Part shown: piece by piece, positions 28,068-38,553 of the stretch | Layout of the letters: each line of letters opens with the position of its first letter | How positions within the stretch are numbered: position 1 is the first letter of the stretch | DNA from: Neptunomonas japonica DSM 18939 | GTDB lineage: Bacteria > Pseudomonadota > Gammaproteobacteria > Pseudomonadales > Balneatricaceae | Direction of reading: 5' to 3' | DNA length: 64,000 nt | NCBI RefSeq assembly: GCF_000422765.1 | Contig: NZ_AUGR01000017.1 | Location: 49,395 to 113,394 of the forward strand | Translations under genes and position numbers: made by a program | Notes under the pieces: generated by a model | What the model saw: only the letters and a program-made list of their open reading frames with translations | Told to the model about the DNA's origin: nothing | The model's database searches: none

Positions 28068-28985
28068 ATGACAAATAATCAGTTAGAAGCGTTTGTGATG
28101 GTTGCTGATTATCGCAGCTTTACAGCGGCTGCATTGCATCTGGGTATTAGCCAGTCTGCTGTGTCACATGCGATTCGCTCGCTTGAAAAAGAGTTAGATG
28201 TGCAGCTATTCATACGTTTAAAAGCGGATGCTGAGTTGACTGAAGTAGGCGCTCGATTATTACTACGTGCGCGAGAAATGATGGGTTTATACGAAACTAT
28301 CCGCCAAGAGGCTGCAGATGCACAGGGTTTAAAAACGGGAACGTTGCGCATTGGCTCCTTTGGGCCGAGTTCCTCTTTAAGGTTGCTACCCGCGTTACTT
28401 CATGAGTATCGTCGCCAATACCCAATGATAGAGGTTCATATTGATGAAGGGCCTGATCAGGACGTAAAGCAATGGATTCTTGATAGACGTATTGACGTAG
28501 GTTTTGTTGTCTTGCCTGAAGAGCGCTTTGAAACACACGAGCTTGTTAAAGATCAGATGGTAGCATTGCTGCCTCCAAACCATTCGTTAGCCACACAAGC
28601 GAGCGTTCGCTTAGATGAGTTATGTAACGATCCGTTTATTATGACAGAGGCTGGTTCAGCAAAAATTGTCACATCCTTGTTTCATACCGAAAACCTCATT
28701 CCCAATGTACATTTTCGCAGTGCCCAAGTAATAAGTACTCTCGCGTTGGTGGCCAGAGATGAGGGCGTCACTATATTAGCCGAACTTGCTTTGCCCGGCA
28801 TTAAGCAATTAGAGACGGGGCAATTACAGACCGAGCAAGCATATCTAGTAAAACCATTATCCCCACCTGTTTTTAGACATATAGGGTTAGCTATTCATAG
28901 TAAAAAGAGAGCTTCCCCTGCGGCATTGGCATTTATTAAAATTGCTAAGAAAATGGATCTAAGCAAGCTTCTATTACAGAAGTAG
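28068..28985 (+). CDS. LysR-family transcriptional regulator
   Basis: A 305-residue regulator with an N-terminal winged helix-turn-helix (about residues 1-60, AALHLGISQSAVSHAIRSLEKEL) and a periplasmic-binding-protein-like effector domain (about 90-300, starting GTLRIGSFGPSSSL). LysR proteins usually control the divergent gene, here the EamA exporter. An additional effect on norCBQD just downstream is possible but there is no direct sign of it. The inducer is unknown. Confidence 0.93.
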   Translation: MTNNQLEAFVMVADYRSFTAAALHLGISQSAVSHAIRSLEKELDVQLFIRLKADAELTEVGARLLLRAREMMGLYETIRQEAADAQGLKTGTLRIGSFGPSSSLRLLPALLHEYRRQYPMIEVHIDEGPDQDVKQWILDRRIDVGFVVLPEERFETHELVKDQMVALLPPNHSLATQASVRLDELCNDPFIMTEAGSAKIVTSLFHTENLIPNVHFRSAQVISTLALVARDEGVTILAELALPGIKQLETGQLQTEQAYLVKPLSPPVFRHIGLAIHSKKRASPAALAFIKIAKKMDLSKLLLQK

Positions 28986-29069
28986 CTTTCACGTTAAGTG
29001 GCTATTTAAGTGAGAATATGAGGTGCTTTAATCAATAAGATGTATTTTTAATATATTATTTGGTTTTAC

Positions 29070-29111
29070 TTGATATTGGTCAATTGTTTCCTGCCCACAA
29101 CTTTTCATAAT
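29070..29111 (+). promoter_or_regulatory. FNR/DNR-type activator site and norC promoter
   Basis: TTGAT-ATTG-GTCAA (29070-29083) matches the FNR/DNR consensus TTGAT-N4-ATCAA at nine of ten positions. A -10 element CATAAT lies at 29106-29111, which would place the transcription start near 29118. The site centre is then about 41.5 bases upstream, the exact class II activator position. This predicts induction of norCBQD by low oxygen and/or nitric oxide. Confidence 0.75.
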
Positions 29112-29169
29112 AGCCCCACCTGAATCTTAACTGTGCAATCTGGCCCTCTCTTGGGTGACGGAGCTTTAT

Positions 29170-31070
<1,901 letters not shown>

Positions 31071-31079
31071 GCTCATACG

Positions 31080-31116
31080 GCGCTTTGGTTGATAAAGCCA
31101 AAGCGCTTCTTTTTTT
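31080..31116 (+). terminator. Terminator or attenuator between norB and norQ
   Basis: A perfect nine-base stem (GCGCTTTGG at 31080-31088, CCAAAGCGC at 31098-31106) with a nine-base loop is followed by TTCTTTTTTT. It lies ten bases after norB, inside the nor cluster, and would make norCB more abundant than norQD. Confidence 0.8.
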
Positions 31117-31137
31117 CAAATTCTTACGGAGCTTCTT

Positions 31138-31956
31138 ATGTCTTCTGCTAACACAGTTGAGCTGAATCTTGGTGCCGACAATGAAGCCGCGCCTTTTTAC
31201 CTGCCACAACATAACGAAGTAGAGCTGTTTACGCATGCTTATGAGAACCAGTTGCCAGTCTTGATTAAAGGCCCAACTGGCTGTGGTAAAACGCGTTTCA
31301 TTAGTCATATGGCCGAGCGTTTGGGACTGCCTTTGCATACAGTTTCTTGTCATGACGACTTAACTGCTTCTGATCTAGTGGGCCGTTACCTGATCGGCGA
31401 TGGTATGACTCAGTGGCATGATGGCCCTTTAACGCGGGCTGTTCGTGAGGGCGGTATCTGTTATCTGGATGAAGTAGTTGAAGCACGTAAAGACACTACC
31501 GTGGTTATTCACCCGTTGACCGATGATCGTCGCATTTTACCGATCGACCGTACCAATGAGCTGCTGCATGCGCCTAAAAATTTCATGCTGGTGGTCTCTT
31601 ATAATCCGGGTTATCAAAACCTGATGAAAGGACTTAAACCTAGTACGCGACAGCGCTTTATTTCAATGAGTTTTAACTACTTAAAGCCCGAAGAAGAGAA
31701 GCGTGTTATTGAAGCAGAAACGGGATTAGATTCAGCCAATGCACAACGGCTTATTAATCTAGCTATTGGTTTGCGTGGCTTAAAAGATATGGATTTAGAA
31801 GAGGGTGCAAGCACACGTCTTCTGGTATATGCCGCTACCTTGATAAAAGCAGGGTTTGATCCTGTTGAAGCGTGCAGAGCGGGTTTGGTTGAATCGCTCA
31901 CTGATGATGAAGATACCATTACTGCGTTGATGGAAGTGGTAAGAGCTAACTTTTAA
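31138..31956 (+). CDS. norQ: NorQ, MoxR-type AAA+ ATPase for nitric oxide reductase maturation
   Basis: A 272-residue AAA+ ATPase of the MoxR group (CbbQ/NirQ/NorQ). The Walker A motif GPTGCGKT is at residues 45-52, Walker B is near GGICYLDEV, and the sensor region includes VVSYNPGYQ. Together with the von Willebrand-type NorD it is thought to insert the non-haem iron into NorB. It follows norB after an internal terminator and precedes norD by 87 bases. Confidence 0.95.
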   Translation: MSSANTVELNLGADNEAAPFYLPQHNEVELFTHAYENQLPVLIKGPTGCGKTRFISHMAERLGLPLHTVSCHDDLTASDLVGRYLIGDGMTQWHDGPLTRAVREGGICYLDEVVEARKDTTVVIHPLTDDRRILPIDRTNELLHAPKNFMLVVSYNPGYQNLMKGLKPSTRQRFISMSFNYLKPEEEKRVIEAETGLDSANAQRLINLAIGLRGLKDMDLEEGASTRLLVYAATLIKAGFDPVEACRAGLVESLTDDEDTITALMEVVRANF

Positions 31957-32043
31957 TCATTTGTTGGCAGTAACTCTTTTGGCAGTCACTTCTTATAGCA
32001 GTGTCTTCTATTGTGCTGTGAGTATTATTAATGAGGTCATCCG

Positions 32044-33885
32044 ATGGAAGAGCAGGTAGGTAAGTATTGGGATCGGTTGATTAGGCGAATGGCTGACCCT
32101 GCCTGGGAACATGAAGCCGTGACCCTAGATAGCGTTCGCAAGCCTCTCTCCATTTTTTTTCGTACTTTAGGTGGTGATGGAAGGTTGAGCATTCGTGCTT
32201 CTGTGCAGACAGAATCCTCACAGCGGCGTCACTGGCTACAACGAGTGGCGGGTAGCGGTAAACGCATCTCACTTGCGTGGCGTAGCGCTGAGACGCTACA
32301 CCTTCCAGATTGTATTAATTTATTTCCTAAGGCAGATCTCAATCGAGAACTGTATTACTGGTTAGCTGCCATGGCGACGGCCCCCGCTTTTGATGACCTT
32401 GGTTGGATTGCCCGTAGCCAGAAACAAGTGCTGTTTATTCTACAGCGCTACCCAGGTCTGGTTGATCGTTATCATCGTTTGGTGACAGCGGCTATCAGCT
32501 TGCGCCCTAATGTGGATAAGTTGAATGCAGAAGAAAGCGCTCAAGAACGAGATATTCAAAAAGCTTTGTACTCCCCAGGTGCAGTTGAGTCGTTAAGTGA
32601 ATGCTCGCGTGATCCGTTGCCAGTGCTCTTGTGGTTACATCCGTCACCTCCTCAAAGCGCTATTGCCAGTGAAGTTTGTCATTCGGCTAGCCAGCAAGAG
32701 CCCTCCTCACAAGGAGAGACTAAACAGTCTGAACAGCAGCGTAAGCGAAAAGCTAAGCGTAAAAAAGCGGATAATAACAAAGGTGGTTTGCTAACGTTAC
32801 GTCATGAGACTAGTCTTTTTAGTGTGGCTGAAGTGGCCAATCTTGATCGTTCTGAAGATGAAGACGATGACCTGCAAGACGCGGAAAACAATGCTAATGA
32901 GATGGATGAACTTACCATCACCCGTGATAACAATACGACGGCTAAGAGGGTTCGCTTTGATTTAGATCTTCCTTCAGCTGAAGAGGAGGAAGTTATTCTA
33001 GGTGAAGGGCATTTGTTACCCGAGTGGGACTTTAGAAAACAGATATTAGTGAAAGATCACTGCAGTCTTTTGACCATTAAAGCAGCGGTAACAGATGCGG
33101 GAGAGCTGCCAGAAAGGCTCAGGCCTGCCGCGCGGCGTTTACGTCGTCAATTTATGGCATTACGTCCCCAGTCTACTTGGGTTAAGCATCAGGAAGAGGG
33201 CAGTGAGCTTGATCTTGAGGCGTATCTTAAGTTTCGAGGCCAACGTGCTGCTGGACAACAGGTTGAAGAGCCGCGTTTATATTCTGCCTTAGAGAAAAAA
33301 GAGAGAGATCTGGCGTGTTTGTTATTGGCCGATTTGTCACTATCTACCGATGCTTGGGTGGGTGATCAGGCAAGAGTCATCGATATTATCCGGGATAGCT
33401 TGTACCTGTTTAGTGAAGCGTTACAGCAAACCGGTGATCAGTTCTCAATATGTGGCTTCTCTTCGCGCTACCGTAACCATGTACGTTTTCATATGCTTAA
33501 AGGTTTTAATCAAGCTTATGGCCGCCAGGCGCGCCAGCAAATTGAAGCGATTAAGCCTGGTTATTACACGCGTATGGGGGCTGCCATTCGTCGTTCTACT
33601 GAATTGTTAAATTTGCAGCCTCAAAAGCAAAAGCTTCTGTTAATTTTGACTGACGGTAAGCCAAATGATTTAGACTATTATGAAGGCCGCTACGGTATTG
33701 AAGATACGCGTATGGCCATTATCGAAGCCCGTAAAGCTGGCCTCATTCCTTTTTGTATCACTATCGATGAAGAAGCAGAAGACTATTTGCCTTATCTATT
33801 TGGGCGCGGCCATTACACTTTAATTAGACGAGCCGCTGAGTTGCCCGCTAAGCTACCGCAGCTCTATGCGCGCCTCACTTCTTAA
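32044..33885 (+). CDS. norD: NorD, von Willebrand A domain protein for nitric oxide reductase activation
   Basis: A 613-residue cytoplasmic protein. The C-terminal 190 residues form a von Willebrand A domain whose metal-binding DxSxS is at Asp430, Ser432 and Ser434 (LLADLSLSTD), with the later ILTDGKPND. The middle (about 220-310) is highly charged and probably disordered, with a lysine/arginine run (QQRKRKAKRKKADNNK) followed by acidic stretches. Partner of the NorQ ATPase; the pair resembles the CbbQ-CbbO activators. Start supported by GAGGT ten bases upstream. Convergent with queG, 30 bases apart. Confidence 0.93.
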   Translation: MEEQVGKYWDRLIRRMADPAWEHEAVTLDSVRKPLSIFFRTLGGDGRLSIRASVQTESSQRRHWLQRVAGSGKRISLAWRSAETLHLPDCINLFPKADLNRELYYWLAAMATAPAFDDLGWIARSQKQVLFILQRYPGLVDRYHRLVTAAISLRPNVDKLNAEESAQERDIQKALYSPGAVESLSECSRDPLPVLLWLHPSPPQSAIASEVCHSASQQEPSSQGETKQSEQQRKRKAKRKKADNNKGGLLTLRHETSLFSVAEVANLDRSEDEDDDLQDAENNANEMDELTITRDNNTTAKRVRFDLDLPSAEEEEVILGEGHLLPEWDFRKQILVKDHCSLLTIKAAVTDAGELPERLRPAARRLRRQFMALRPQSTWVKHQEEGSELDLEAYLKFRGQRAAGQQVEEPRLYSALEKKERDLACLLLADLSLSTDAWVGDQARVIDIIRDSLYLFSEALQQTGDQFSICGFSSRYRNHVRFHMLKGFNQAYGRQARQQIEAIKPGYYTRMGAAIRRSTELLNLQPQKQKLLLILTDGKPNDLDYYEGRYGIEDTRMAIIEARKAGLIPFCITIDEEAEDYLPYLFGRGHYTLIRRAAELPAKLPQLYARLTS

Positions 33886-33915
33886 AAAGGCTTTGGCTGG
33901 CCGGGTTATTCCAAG

Positions 33916-35067
33916 TCATTTTAGCTGAATAGGCGATAGTAGCGTTTGGCCGTTTGATAATCGCTTTATAGCCCAATCAATGTGCTCAGTTACCATCTCT
34001 GAGCAGTGCGGGCGTTTGGCTTTTAAGGCGTCGATTACTTCTTTTCCACCACCGCTATTGCCCAAAGCAACGGCGATGTTGCGTAACCAGCCTTCGTATC
34101 CTGTGCGACGAATAGCGGAGCCTTCTGTACGTTTTAAAAATGCCGCTTCATTCCAGTTGAATAGGTCAATCAAAGAGACGTCATCCAGCTGGTGGCGCGG
34201 ATGAAAGTCTGATTCTGCCGTATGTTTGGCAAAGCGATTCCATGGGCATACCAATTGGCAATCATCGCAGCCAAAGATTCGATTTCCCATCAGTGGCCGT
34301 AGCTCTTCTGGAATGGCGCCTTTTTTCTCGATCGTTAGATAAGAGATGCAACGTGTAGCATCTAACTCATAGGGTCCGGTAAAAGCCTTGGTTGGGCAGA
34401 TATCAAGGCAGGCAGTACAAGAGCCGCAATGTTGTTTCTCTATAGGAGGGTCTGTCGGCAGTGGTAAATCGATAAATAGCTCACCCAGAAAAAACCACGA
34501 GCCTGCATGTCGGTTCAGAATGAGGGTATGTTTTCCAGTCCAGCCAATACCGGCTTGTTGTGCAATAGGGCGCTCCATGACAGGGGCGCTATCGACAAAG
34601 GCGCGATAGCCCATATTTCCGGCGGCTTCTGCGATGCGCTTTCCTAACTGTGTTAGGCGTTTGCGCATCATTTTGTGATAATCCCGACCTAGCGTATAGC
34701 GTGCGATATAGGCTTTTTCTGGGGAATTAAGCACCTTCAAAGAAGAAAAAGCAGGCGGTGTATAATCCATTCTGACGCTGATAATACGACAGCTTCCAGG
34801 GACCAGTAAGTAAGGATCACGGCGCTTGTCAGTATTTGTTGCAAGGTAGTTCATCTCCCCGTGATACTGTTTTTCTAGCCATTTGTGTAATTGATTGGCG
34901 TCTTCTTCAAGGTCCGGATCAACAATGCCGCATTCTTGAAAGCCAGCTTCTGCTGCCCAAAGATGGACTTGTGCCGCTAATGCCGTCAATTTTTCATCAG
35001 ACAGCTCTGGAGCAGATAGCTGTACTGGTTGAATAGGTGTCGATAAAACAGAATCAGTCACGATCAA
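33916..35067 (-). CDS. queG: Epoxyqueuosine reductase
   Basis: Cobalamin and iron-sulfur enzyme that reduces epoxyqueuosine to queuosine in tRNA, the last biosynthetic step. The 383-residue protein has the N-terminal cobalamin-binding region (YIARYTLGRDYHKMMRKRL) and two 4Fe-4S sites, CGSCTACLDICP and CDDCQLVCPWNRFA. A C-terminal HEAT-like tail is present (LRNIAVALGNSG). Divergent from the nnr gene, a frequent arrangement near tsaE and amiB in gammaproteobacteria. Confidence 0.96.
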   Translation of the reverse strand: MIVTDSVLSTPIQPVQLSAPELSDEKLTALAAQVHLWAAEAGFQECGIVDPDLEEDANQLHKWLEKQYHGEMNYLATNTDKRRDPYLLVPGSCRIISVRMDYTPPAFSSLKVLNSPEKAYIARYTLGRDYHKMMRKRLTQLGKRIAEAAGNMGYRAFVDSAPVMERPIAQQAGIGWTGKHTLILNRHAGSWFFLGELFIDLPLPTDPPIEKQHCGSCTACLDICPTKAFTGPYELDATRCISYLTIEKKGAIPEELRPLMGNRIFGCDDCQLVCPWNRFAKHTAESDFHPRHQLDDVSLIDLFNWNEAAFLKRTEGSAIRRTGYEGWLRNIAVALGNSGGGKEVIDALKAKRPHCSEMVTEHIDWAIKRLSNGQTLLSPIQLK

Positions 35068-35136
35068 TACTTGCCTGTTAAGCTATCGCTTCAACTATAA
35101 TGAATAGAGTCACACAGTGTTTGGAAGCGTAAGGTT

Positions 35137-36642
35137 ATGAAAGAGCTACCCGGTACATTATACACAGCTGAGCAAACTCGTTTGCTGGATAAAACCGCTA
35201 TTGATGAAGCCGGTATACCTGGCTTTACATTAATGAAGCGAGCAGGGCGTGCTGTTTTCTTAGAAATTCAAAAACGTTGGCCAGATATTAAAAACCTTAC
35301 GGTGCTATGTGGGGGCGGAAATAATGGCGGTGATGGTTTTGTTGTTGCTGCATTGGCGCGACAAAAAGGCTTATCAGTGCAAGCGCTCTTCGTGGGTAGT
35401 GATGATTTTGCTAGCGAGCTTAGAGGAGAGGCCAGAGAAGCGTGGCTATGGGCAAGCGGTGAAGGTGTTAAGTTCGATGTCTTCCAAGATGACCAACCGT
35501 TTGAAGGTGATGTGATCGTTGATGCTCTATTAGGGACTGGCTTGACCGGTAATATTCGTGGGCCATTCCAATTAGCGATCAATAAGCTGAATCGACGGCC
35601 ACGTCCTGTGATCTCTGTTGATATTCCTTCAGGGCTATGCGCAGATACTGGGCGAGTTTTAGGTTGTGCTGTTAAAGCCGATGTTACTGTTACTTTTATA
35701 GGTCTAAAGCTCGGGCTTTTCATGCACCAAGCTGTTGAGCATATAGGCGAGCTATTGTTTGATGGTTTGCATATACCTGAATCAGTATATGAACAGGTTT
35801 CTGTCAGCGCTTTTCGCTTAGGCGCTGATGATGTAGTTGAGTGCTTACCTGTACGTTCAAGGTCGGCCCATAAGGGCTCTTTTGGTCACGTGCTCGTTAT
35901 TGGCGGTGATCAAGGAATGGGCGGCGCTGCTATTATGGCAGCTGAAGCGGCGCTTTATAGCGGCGCGGGAAAAGTCACCTTAGCAACAAGAGCTGAGCAT
36001 ATAACAGCGGCATTATGCCGATGCCCAGAGGTAATGGTGCGTGCTGTTGAGTCTGGGCTTGAGCTATTACCTTTGCTTGAACAGGCTGATGTTATAGTGT
36101 TTGGCCCCGGATTAGGACAGCAGGCATGGGCAGATCAGATGCTTCAAACGGTATGGAAAAGCAATCTGCCTGCGGTCATTGATGCTGATGGCTTAAATAT
36201 TTTATTGAAGAAAGGTAAGTTTAATCAGTTATCACGTAAAAATTGGATCTTAACACCTCATCCTGGTGAGGCCGCTCGTTTGTTGAGGAGCGAGATTGAT
36301 TTACTGCAAAAAGATCGCATTGCTAGTGTGATGGAGCTGCAAGGTGTGGCGGGTGGTACTGTTGTACTAAAGGGCGCTGGATCGCTGATTACAGATGGTG
36401 ATGTAGTACATTTGTGCAGTGCCGGAAATCCAGGTATGGCATCGGGTGGTATGGGAGATGTATTGTCAGGCATTATCGGTGGCTTATTAGCGCAAAAGCT
36501 AAGCCCAGTTGATGCGGCTAGAGTTGGCGTATATGCTCACTCGGCGGCTGCAGATTTATGTGTGCAGCAAAGTGGGGAGCGGGGCTTGAAAGCGACAGAT
36601 CTTTTCCCTTATGTTAGATTGATTTTAAACGAAAAAGTGTAA
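35137..36642 (+). CDS. nnr: Bifunctional NAD(P)H-hydrate epimerase / ADP-dependent dehydratase
   Basis: Repairs hydrated NADH and NADPH. The 501-residue fusion has an N-terminal epimerase domain (YjeF_N, residues about 1-215, with GGGNNGGDGFVVA) and a C-terminal dehydratase domain of the ribokinase fold (about 230-500, with GSFGHVLVIGGD, VIDADGLNIL, and the nucleotide-binding NPGMASGGMGDVLSG). Starts the run nnr-tsaE-amiB-mutL-miaA-hfq, with only five bases between it and tsaE. Confidence 0.96.
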   Translation: MKELPGTLYTAEQTRLLDKTAIDEAGIPGFTLMKRAGRAVFLEIQKRWPDIKNLTVLCGGGNNGGDGFVVAALARQKGLSVQALFVGSDDFASELRGEAREAWLWASGEGVKFDVFQDDQPFEGDVIVDALLGTGLTGNIRGPFQLAINKLNRRPRPVISVDIPSGLCADTGRVLGCAVKADVTVTFIGLKLGLFMHQAVEHIGELLFDGLHIPESVYEQVSVSAFRLGADDVVECLPVRSRSAHKGSFGHVLVIGGDQGMGGAAIMAAEAALYSGAGKVTLATRAEHITAALCRCPEVMVRAVESGLELLPLLEQADVIVFGPGLGQQAWADQMLQTVWKSNLPAVIDADGLNILLKKGKFNQLSRKNWILTPHPGEAARLLRSEIDLLQKDRIASVMELQGVAGGTVVLKGAGSLITDGDVVHLCSAGNPGMASGGMGDVLSGIIGGLLAQKLSPVDAARVGVYAHSAAADLCVQQSGERGLKATDLFPYVRLILNEKV

Positions 36643-36647
36643 GTTAA

Positions 36648-37130
36648 ATGCAACAAGAATTTTTTGCAAAAGATGAAGCTGCCATGGAGCAGTTTGGTGC
36701 TGAGTTACTGCGTGCAATGCAGCATCAGGGCGTCGTTAACCTAGTTGGCGATCTAGGTATGGGCAAAACAACATTAAGCCGCGGGGTTATTCGAGCCGCA
36801 GGCCATCAAGGTACGGTTAAAAGTCCAACTTATACGCTTGTAGAGCCTTATGAGCAGGATGACGGCACTATTTATCATTTTGACTTGTATCGCTTGATGG
36901 ACCCTGAAGAGTTGGAATATATGGGCATTCGGGACTATTTTACTGATACGTCGTTATGCTTGATTGAGTGGCCAGATAAAGGTGAAGGTTTATTGCCTGA
37001 AGCTGATTTAGAGGTGTTTTTGGATGTCTCAGGAGAGGGGCGTTCTATTAGCTGGAAAGCTAAGACTCAAAAAGGTAAGGCTGCGGCCGATAACTTATCT
37101 CAACAGCTTGATAATGAAGCATTAAACTAA
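36648..37130 (+). CDS. tsaE: tRNA threonylcarbamoyladenosine biosynthesis ATPase TsaE
   Basis: ATPase partner of TsaB and TsaD in making the t6A modification next to the anticodon. The 160-residue protein has the P-loop GDLGMGKTTLSRG near residues 34-46, then the family segments SPTYTLVEPY, YHFDLYRL and LIEWPDKG. Length matches E. coli TsaE (153). Five bases after nnr, in the standard operon. Confidence 0.96.
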   Translation: MQQEFFAKDEAAMEQFGAELLRAMQHQGVVNLVGDLGMGKTTLSRGVIRAAGHQGTVKSPTYTLVEPYEQDDGTIYHFDLYRLMDPEELEYMGIRDYFTDTSLCLIEWPDKGEGLLPEADLEVFLDVSGEGRSISWKAKTQKGKAAADNLSQQLDNEALN

Positions 37131-37168
37131 TCACTGAACTAATAACAGAGAGCGTCGACTAACCTGAC

Positions 37169-38515
37169 ATGATGACTTGTTTGATTAAATACATAGTACG
37201 CATTTCAATACTAATAAGTTGCGTACTGTCGGTAGGCTTTGTATATGCTGCAGACATCAAAAATGTCCGTATGTGGTTGGCACCCGATAATACTCGTCTT
37301 GTGTTCGACCTCAGTGGTCCTGTAACACACAAGATCTTCACGTTGAATAAGCCTGATCGCTTGGTGTTAGATATTAACAACGCCGCTGTCAAAACCCGCC
37401 TTTCTAAGTTGAACCTTAAAGGAAGCCCTATCAAGCAAGTGCGTACCAGCACGAAGGGCAAGAACTTACGCGTGGTGTTGGATCTTAATAAAAGTATTCG
37501 CCCTAGAAGTTTTGATTTAAAACCCAATGACCAATATGGGTATCGTTTGGTTCTTGATCTTTTTAACACGGCAAAAGAGACGGTTGTTAAGACGGCGACC
37601 CCTAGTGACACAAAGGGTAAGTTGCGAGATATCGTTATTGCGATAGATGCGGGGCACGGTGGTGAAGATCCTGGGGCAATTGGCGCTGGTCGAGTACGTG
37701 AAAAAGATGTGGTTTTAGGTATATCAAAAGAAGTTAAGCGTCTGATTGATAAAGAAAAAGGTTTTAAAGCAGAGCTGATACGTTCGGGGGACTATTATAT
37801 CAGTTTGCGTGGACGTACAAAAAAAGCACGTAATAAAAACGCAGACTTATTTGTTTCTATTCATGCTGATGCGTTTAAAGATTCTAGAGCGCGCGGTGCT
37901 TCAGTGTGGGTATTGTCCAGTAGAGGGGCAACCAGTGAAGTGGGGCGCTGGTTGGCACGAAAAGAGAACAGTGCCGATCTGATTGGGGGTGTTGGTAGTG
38001 TCAGCCTTGAAGATAAAGATGATGTGCTAGCGGGTGTTTTGTTAGATATGTCGATGACGGCAAGCCGTTCAGATAGCCTGCAAATCGCCAGTAAAATTCA
38101 TGGGAATGTCGGTAAATTTGCTAAAATGCATAAGTCTCGAGTAGAAAGTGCAGGCTTTATGGTGCTGAAATCACCTGATATCCCGTCAATTTTGGTGGAG
38201 ACCGGTTTTATTTCAAACCCAGGAGAGGCTAGGTTACTGAAAACAAAAGCCTATCAGCGTAAAATGGCTAAGGCAATTTATGCTGGCATTAAGTCCCACT
38301 TTTGGAATAAACCTCCCGCTTACACTTACATTGCTTATAAAAAGAATGGCGGCTATAAACAGTCTGGACAGCGTCGTTATCAAGTGGTCAGCGGTGATAC
38401 ACTATCAGTGATTGCATCGCGTCATGGTGTTAAGTTGAATGTTTTACGTAAAACAAATGACATTAAAGGCGACAAAATCCGTATTGGTCAGGTTTTACGT
38501 ATTCCCACTAGTTAG
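37169..38515 (+). CDS. amiB: N-acetylmuramoyl-L-alanine amidase (AmiB/AmiC type) with AMIN and LysM domains
   Basis: Periplasmic zinc amidase that splits septal peptidoglycan during division. The 448 residues contain a signal peptide (about 1-28), an AMIN domain targeting the septum (about 29-140), the Amidase_3 catalytic domain (about 150-370) with zinc ligands in [18 protein letters not shown] and [10 protein letters not shown], and a C-terminal LysM domain (about 400-447, [18 protein letters not shown]). The LysM tail marks it as AmiB rather than AmiC. Between tsaE and mutL, as in Pseudomonas and E. coli. Confidence 0.96.
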   Translation: MMTCLIKYIVRISILISCVLSVGFVYAADIKNVRMWLAPDNTRLVFDLSGPVTHKIFTLNKPDRLVLDINNAAVKTRLSKLNLKGSPIKQVRTSTKGKNLRVVLDLNKSIRPRSFDLKPNDQYGYRLVLDLFNTAKETVVKTATPSDTKGKLRDIVIAIDAGHGGEDPGAIGAGRVREKDVVLGISKEVKRLIDKEKGFKAELIRSGDYYISLRGRTKKARNKNADLFVSIHADAFKDSRARGASVWVLSSRGATSEVGRWLARKENSADLIGGVGSVSLEDKDDVLAGVLLDMSMTASRSDSLQIASKIHGNVGKFAKMHKSRVESAGFMVLKSPDIPSILVETGFISNPGEARLLKTKAYQRKMAKAIYAGIKSHFWNKPPAYTYIAYKKNGGYKQSGQRRYQVVSGDTLSVIASRHGVKLNVLRKTNDIKGDKIRIGQVLRIPTS

Positions 38516-38553
38516 TTTTTTTAGTTTTAAATCAGGTATTAATTAGAGTTTTC

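Noticed and set aside
32153..32160. T8 run in norD as a phase-variation tract
   Set aside because: It encodes conserved-looking phenylalanines with the only available T-rich codons and is short for an A/T tract, so selection for slippage is not indicated.
37159..37611. 150-codon open frame on the minus strand opposite the start of amiB
   Set aside because: It lies wholly opposite the signal peptide and AMIN domain of a clear amidase gene, has no family resemblance and no convincing ribosome site.
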